Shown here piece by piece: positions 60,762 to 64,000 of a stretch of 64,000 bases of DNA. Within the stretch, counting starts at the first letter, position 1. Every line of letters begins with the position of its first letter. Source of the stretch: Corynebacterium endometrii (GTDB lineage Bacteria; Actinomycetota; Actinomycetes; Mycobacteriales; Mycobacteriaceae). The position numbers and the translations under genes are program-made. The stretch covers positions 2,356,001 to 2,420,000 of the forward strand of contig NZ_CP039247.1 of the NCBI RefSeq assembly GCF_004795735.1, in the 5' to 3' direction. Below the pieces are notes generated by a model. The model was not told the origin of the DNA and made no database searches. It saw only the letters and a program-made list of their open reading frames with translations.

Positions 60762-61457
60762 TTAGGCGGCTTGGGTGACGCGCCCGTCCTCCACAACCAC
60801 AGCCTCATCCGCGTAGTCCAGCAGTGAGCGGTCATGGGTAACTAGGACCGTTGCCACATTCAGTTCCTTTGTTAGCCGGTTAATCAGCTGCATCACCTCA
60901 TGGCTCAGCGCGGAATCCAGCGCCGATGTGGGCTCATCCGCCAGCAGCAACCTGGGCTCGCCCATCAACGCGCGGGCGATTCCCACCCGTTGGCGCTGCC
61001 CGCCGGAAAGCTGCCGGATAGGCCGCTCCCCCAGCCCGCCAAGGCCAACGTAGCCCAGTAGCTCCTCCGCCCGCTCACCCCGCGGCTTGACCCCACGCAG
61101 GTGATCCGCGATGAGGAGTTGTTCTTTCACCCTGAGCGCGCTGAGCAGGTTGGCCTGCTGAAACACCACGCCTATGCGCTCGCGCCGGATCCTCGCACGA
61201 GCGGCCTCATTCGCGTCATCCAGGTGCTCACCGTCAATCACCACGCTTCCGCGCGTCGGGGAGATCAACCCGCCGGCAACGGATAAGAGAGTGGATTTTC
61301 CGGACCCGGACTCCCCGGTGACCGCGGTCAACATTCCCGCCTGCGCTGCGAAGTCAATTCCATCCAAGGCGAGGAGGGTCCCATCACCATCCGCATACTC
61401 AACGGTCACATCCTTCAGGCTCAGCACGTTGTGTGATTCATTTGACTGCGATGACAT
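60762..61457 (-). CDS. hrtA: Haem exporter ATPase, HrtA-like (ABC, MacB/LolD type)
   Basis: 231 residues. Walker A AVTGESGSGKSTLLSVAGG, Q-loop region VVFQQANLLSALRV, signature RQLSGGQRQRVGIARAL, Walker B LLLADEPTSALD and switch VLVTHDRSLLDYAD: an intact MacB/LolD-type ATPase. Its start codon directly abuts the stop of the FtsX-type permease gene, so they are translated together. Divergent from a ChrSA-like two-component system, the arrangement recalled for hrtBA of C. glutamicum and C. diphtheriae, which exports haem. The haem assignment is by context. Confidence 0.82.
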   Translation of the reverse strand: MSSQSNESHNVLSLKDVTVEYADGDGTLLALDGIDFAAQAGMLTAVTGESGSGKSTLLSVAGGLISPTRGSVVIDGEHLDDANEAARARIRRERIGVVFQQANLLSALRVKEQLLIADHLRGVKPRGERAEELLGYVGLGGLGERPIRQLSGGQRQRVGIARALMGEPRLLLADEPTSALDSALSHEVMQLINRLTKELNVATVLVTHDRSLLDYADEAVVVEDGRVTQAA

Positions 61458-62477
61458 TTACGCGATACCTCCCATTGCCAAAAGCGGATTTGTTGCCGCA
61501 ACCTTCCGAGTGGCCAAGAGGGCGCCACCCATGCCCAGAATGAAAATGCCTACGGCCGGGGCCACGACGCTGGCCCAGTCCAGCTCGAACGGAAGCGCGC
61601 CCGAGGCCAGGGCGCCTAGCCCTAGGCCCACCAGCATCCCGCCCACGGCGCCCACGCCTAGCACTATCGCGGCCTGGGCTAGCGAGTCGCGCAGGAGGTA
61701 CTTTCCGGACGCCCCGAGGGCTTTGAGCACAGCCAACTCCCTGGTCCGCTGGATGGTCCACACAGCCAAAAATGCCACGGTGACCAGCGCGGAAATGGCG
61801 TACAGGAATCCCTGAATGGCCTGGAGCGAGCCCCTTTCCGAGGAATAGGACGCGAGCCCCTCGAAAGAGCCTGGCAGATCCGTGACGGTATAGCCCGCCG
61901 CCTCAGAAAGCTCCTCATTCGAGATCAATACCGTTCCATTCGTGCCCTCCGGCGCGTGCGCAACGGCCCGCCAGGCCTGTGTGGAGACCCAGACCACCGG
62001 CGAATGCGAGTATTCCAACCCCGGGACCACGCCCGCCACGGTCAGCCGGTTTCCGCCCAGGTTTATCTCTGCCCCCGGGGCAAGCCCCAGATCCCGCGCG
62101 GTTTCCTCCGGAACCAACACCCCTTCTCCCGGAATCCCGCCCACCGGGGAGGCCGTGCCCGCCGGCAAGCCGAATACGGCGACGCCGGCGGCCGCCTGGC
62201 TGGATTCAGCCCGCGTTTGGCTCACCCCCAGCGGGACCGCTCCCGGAAATGCCCGGCGGTCATCTGCGTCCATGGCGGATTCTGTGAAGGACGCATCTTC
62301 ACCCTTGAAAACAACGCTGTGCGGGCCTAGCGCCTCAAGGGCTGAAGTGTTTTGCTTGCCCAGCCCATTGGTCAGCCCGGTCAGCATGATGAGCAGCACG
62401 GTTATGAGTCCCAGGACTCCCACCATGAGCGCAAACCTGCCGCGCGCATGGTTTATTTCTCTGATAGCTAAAAACAT
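61458..62477 (-). CDS. hrtB: Haem exporter permease, HrtB-like (FtsX family)
   Basis: 339 residues, ATG at 62477. FtsX/MacB topology: one N-terminal helix (about residues 17-37) after MFLAIREINHARGRFALM, a large external domain of about 190 residues, then three C-terminal helices near 230-330. Inner-membrane partner of the ATPase encoded immediately downstream (0 bp). No binding protein, as expected of a two-component exporter. Divergent from the chrS-like gene with 112 bp between starts. Confidence 0.8.
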   Translation of the reverse strand: MFLAIREINHARGRFALMVGVLGLITVLLIMLTGLTNGLGKQNTSALEALGPHSVVFKGEDASFTESAMDADDRRAFPGAVPLGVSQTRAESSQAAAGVAVFGLPAGTASPVGGIPGEGVLVPEETARDLGLAPGAEINLGGNRLTVAGVVPGLEYSHSPVVWVSTQAWRAVAHAPEGTNGTVLISNEELSEAAGYTVTDLPGSFEGLASYSSERGSLQAIQGFLYAISALVTVAFLAVWTIQRTRELAVLKALGASGKYLLRDSLAQAAIVLGVGAVGGMLVGLGLGALASGALPFELDWASVVAPAVGIFILGMGGALLATRKVAATNPLLAMGGIA

Positions 62478-62534
62478 GCCCTTAATAGTCCCCCGGCAAC
62501 GCGCGCAAGTAATCGCCTGCCTAGGCCATTTGCG

Positions 62535-62554
62535 AATCAACCACCTGGTTGATT
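62535..62554. promoter_or_regulatory. Perfect palindrome between hrtB and chrS, probable ChrA operator
   Basis: Arms AATCAACCA and TGGTTGATT around CC, 9 bp perfect. It lies in the middle of the 112-bp divergent promoter region. Confidence 0.65.
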
Positions 62555-62589
62555 ACCCAGCTGCGATTGGTTTACTACCCTTGGAAGCC

Positions 62590-63765
62590 ATGAACACCAT
62601 CCTCGGAGCCCTTCAGGTGGGTCTGCATGTCATGGTGGCGGTCCTGCTGTTCTTCGGGCTCATACGCACCGGAGTTTCCCAGGATTTATCCCTTCCGGTC
62701 CTTGTCCTGGCCTGCTCCTTTGGCGCGGCCTACCTTGCGGGAACGGTACTTGAACGCCGGCGTGCCAGGACCAACGCTCCCCTGCCCACTGAACACAAGA
62801 TCCTGTGGTTATGCACCGTAACGGCTGTGTGGGTTGCCTTGATGTGGCTTTCCCCCGATTTCATGTGGCTGGAATTCCCACTGGTGTTCCTCTTCCTCGC
62901 CCTCCTGCCCACGGTACCGGCGGTTCTTGCGGTCATCGCTCTATGGGCGGTTGCCGCCTTTCTCCCCCTCTCCCTCTACCCCGATCTGTGGACCATTGCC
63001 GCGGCCATTGGACCGGCGATTGGCACGGCATTTGCCGTAGCCATCTATTACGCCTACGTAGCCCTTCATGCGGAGGCCAATCGCTACCGCCGGGTCGCCC
63101 AGCAATTACGCGCCACGCGGGAGGAACTCATAGCCAGCGAGCGCCTCGCGGGCCGCTTGGAGGAGCGCGAACGCCTATCCCGGGAGATTCATGACACCGT
63201 GGCCCAGGGATTATCCTCCATCGTCCTGATGTCCAGAGCCATCAGGCGTCAGGATGGTGGTAACCCCCAGCTCAGCATGATTGAGGACGTTGCCTCCGCC
63301 AATCTGGAGGAGGCCCGCCGCTTCGTTAAGGATTTGGCTTCCCCGGATTCCGCCTTGCCGCTCGCCCTTGCCTTGGAGCGGATGGTTACCCGGGCCCAAT
63401 CCCACGAGCAAGCGCTAGGTTCAGGCCTGGAATTGACGTTGGTGGTGGAAGGTGAGCACGCACGGTCCATCCCTAGCCCCATCGTCAATGCGTGCATCAG
63501 GGCTGCGCAGGAGGGAATCAGTAACGTCTCTAAGCACGCCAAGGCCACCCACGCAGTCCTTAGCCTCAGCTTCTTCAATAACGCAATCACCTTAGACATC
63601 GCAGATGACGGGGTGGGAACCGCGGCGGCCAAAGGCTATGGCCTGAGCGGCCTTCACCAGCGCATCGAGGACGTAGGGGGCAGCGTTGACCTGGAATCCC
63701 ACGAGGGAGAAGGCACCGTTTTGGCCATCCGTATCCCGCTAGAGCCAAGGAAGGGGCTTAAGTAA
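62590..63765 (+). CDS. chrS: Sensor histidine kinase, ChrS-like
   Basis: 391 residues from the ATG at 62590; a longer in-frame opening upstream is antisense to hrtB. Six membrane helices in the first 160 residues, then EERERLSREIHDTVAQGLSS (HisKA_3, phospho-His in REIHD) and a HATPase domain with GISNVSKHAKATHAVLSLSF, DIADDGVGTAAAKGYGLSGL. Pairs with the response regulator whose ATG overlaps its stop (TAATG). In C. glutamicum ChrS senses haem and drives hrtBA; location here supports that. Confidence 0.82.
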   Translation: MNTILGALQVGLHVMVAVLLFFGLIRTGVSQDLSLPVLVLACSFGAAYLAGTVLERRRARTNAPLPTEHKILWLCTVTAVWVALMWLSPDFMWLEFPLVFLFLALLPTVPAVLAVIALWAVAAFLPLSLYPDLWTIAAAIGPAIGTAFAVAIYYAYVALHAEANRYRRVAQQLRATREELIASERLAGRLEERERLSREIHDTVAQGLSSIVLMSRAIRRQDGGNPQLSMIEDVASANLEEARRFVKDLASPDSALPLALALERMVTRAQSHEQALGSGLELTLVVEGEHARSIPSPIVNACIRAAQEGISNVSKHAKATHAVLSLSFFNNAITLDIADDGVGTAAAKGYGLSGLHQRIEDVGGSVDLESHEGEGTVLAIRIPLEPRKGLK

Positions 63766-64000
63766 TGGTCAATGTCATGCTCATTGACGATCATCCGGTG
63801 GTGCGCGCCGGCCTTCGCGCCATTCTCAACAGCTTCGATGACATTGACGTCATTGCGGAAGGCGCAACCGGTGCCGCGGTTGATGAGCTGCCACCGGGCG
63901 TCGATGTCATAGTGTGCGATATCCAGATGCCTGACGTTGACGGCATCGCCGCCACTGGGCGGGTAGTAGCCGCCGGCGGTCCCCCTGTGCTCATATTGAC
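63765..64000 (+). CDS. chrA: Two-component response regulator, ChrA-like, 3' end outside window
   Basis: Begins MVNVMLIDDHPVVRAGLRAI; the acceptor Asp is in VDVIVCDIQMPDVDGIA. Only the first 78 codons of the receiver domain are inside the window, so the DNA-binding end is not seen. Its start overlaps the chrS stop by one base, showing translational coupling. Confidence 0.8.
   Translation, partial: MVNVMLIDDHPVVRAGLRAILNSFDDIDVIAEGATGAAVDELPPGVDVIVCDIQMPDVDGIAATGRVVAAGGPPVLIL

Noticed and set aside
61942..62589. Upstream extension of the chrS frame
   Set aside because: Antisense to hrtB; the kinase starts with a membrane helix at the ATG at 62590.

Overview
This 64 kb window is chromosomal DNA of a high-GC actinobacterium, almost certainly a Corynebacterium. 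Gene content and order recall the corynebacterial core: pheA and an LCP protein with a metallopeptidase and a phosphatase; ldh, msrA and sodA; an Lsr2 protein beside an HrrSA-like two-component system, a YidC-like protein and McbR; dnaB, rplI, ssb, rpsF, a class A PBP, ino1 and a MarR regulator. The McbR-like protein resembles the C. glutamicum repressor from N-terminus to its PPADYSI end. Species is not assigned. All functions are read from motifs and recalled families; no search was run.

Layout. 1-7.9 kb: end of a GntR regulator, a septum-formation protein, a metallopeptidase, a phosphatase and pheA, a CPBP protease, an LcpB-like protein, a DUF222/HNH endonuclease and DUF5926. 7.9-15.4 kb: GDPD/ldh, msrA and sodA, a LysR/MFS pair, a RecB-like nuclease and a basic DUF6474 protein. 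15.4-22.8 kb: lsr2, hrrA/hrrS, yidC, mcbR, a GlsB/YeaQ protein, a tandem universal stress protein, a 49-residue ORF and a pseudouridine synthase. 22.8-24.0 kb: a non-coding, lower-GC stretch with three tandem 25-bp repeats resembling an IS21-type end. 24.0-30.0 kb: one rRNA operon on the minus strand (16S-23S-5S, no tRNA seen in the spacer) with promoter, boxA elements and terminator. 30.0-38 kb: a YtrA-type regulator with an ABC transporter, a NYN-domain protein, PspA, thioredoxin, CopZ and CopA. 38-42.4 kb: an unusual single-chain PurL and a 60-residue unknown protein. 42.7-50.7 kb: dnaB, a cluster of DnaA boxes, rplI-ssb-rpsF, a small membrane protein, a GT87 glycosyltransferase and a bifunctional PBP. 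50.7-57.4 kb: DUF5318, ino1, MalR-like regulator, a stress protein, a membrane protein, TrhO and DUF1846. 57.4-64 kb: a Nei/Fpg glycosylase, Nnr, a TIGR02206 protein, and an HrtBA-like exporter divergent from a ChrSA-like two-component system, cut by the window end.

How they work together. Two heme-type two-component systems (HrrSA-like and ChrSA-like, the latter facing an HrtBA-like exporter across a perfect palindrome) point to heme use and detoxification. Copper efflux, thioredoxin, MsrA, SodA and two universal stress proteins form a stress set. Envelope genes (LCP, PBP, GT87, ino1, septum formation) and replication/translation genes (dnaB, ssb, rpsF, rplI, rrn) make up the rest.

No wholly new multi-gene system is evident. 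The strongest leads are regulatory or small: the DnaA-box cluster beside dnaB, the chr/hrt palindrome, a motif shared by the malR and usp promoters, overlapping divergent start codons at 21789-21792, the 60-residue ORF with a GlxR-type site, and a clade-foreign-looking PurL.
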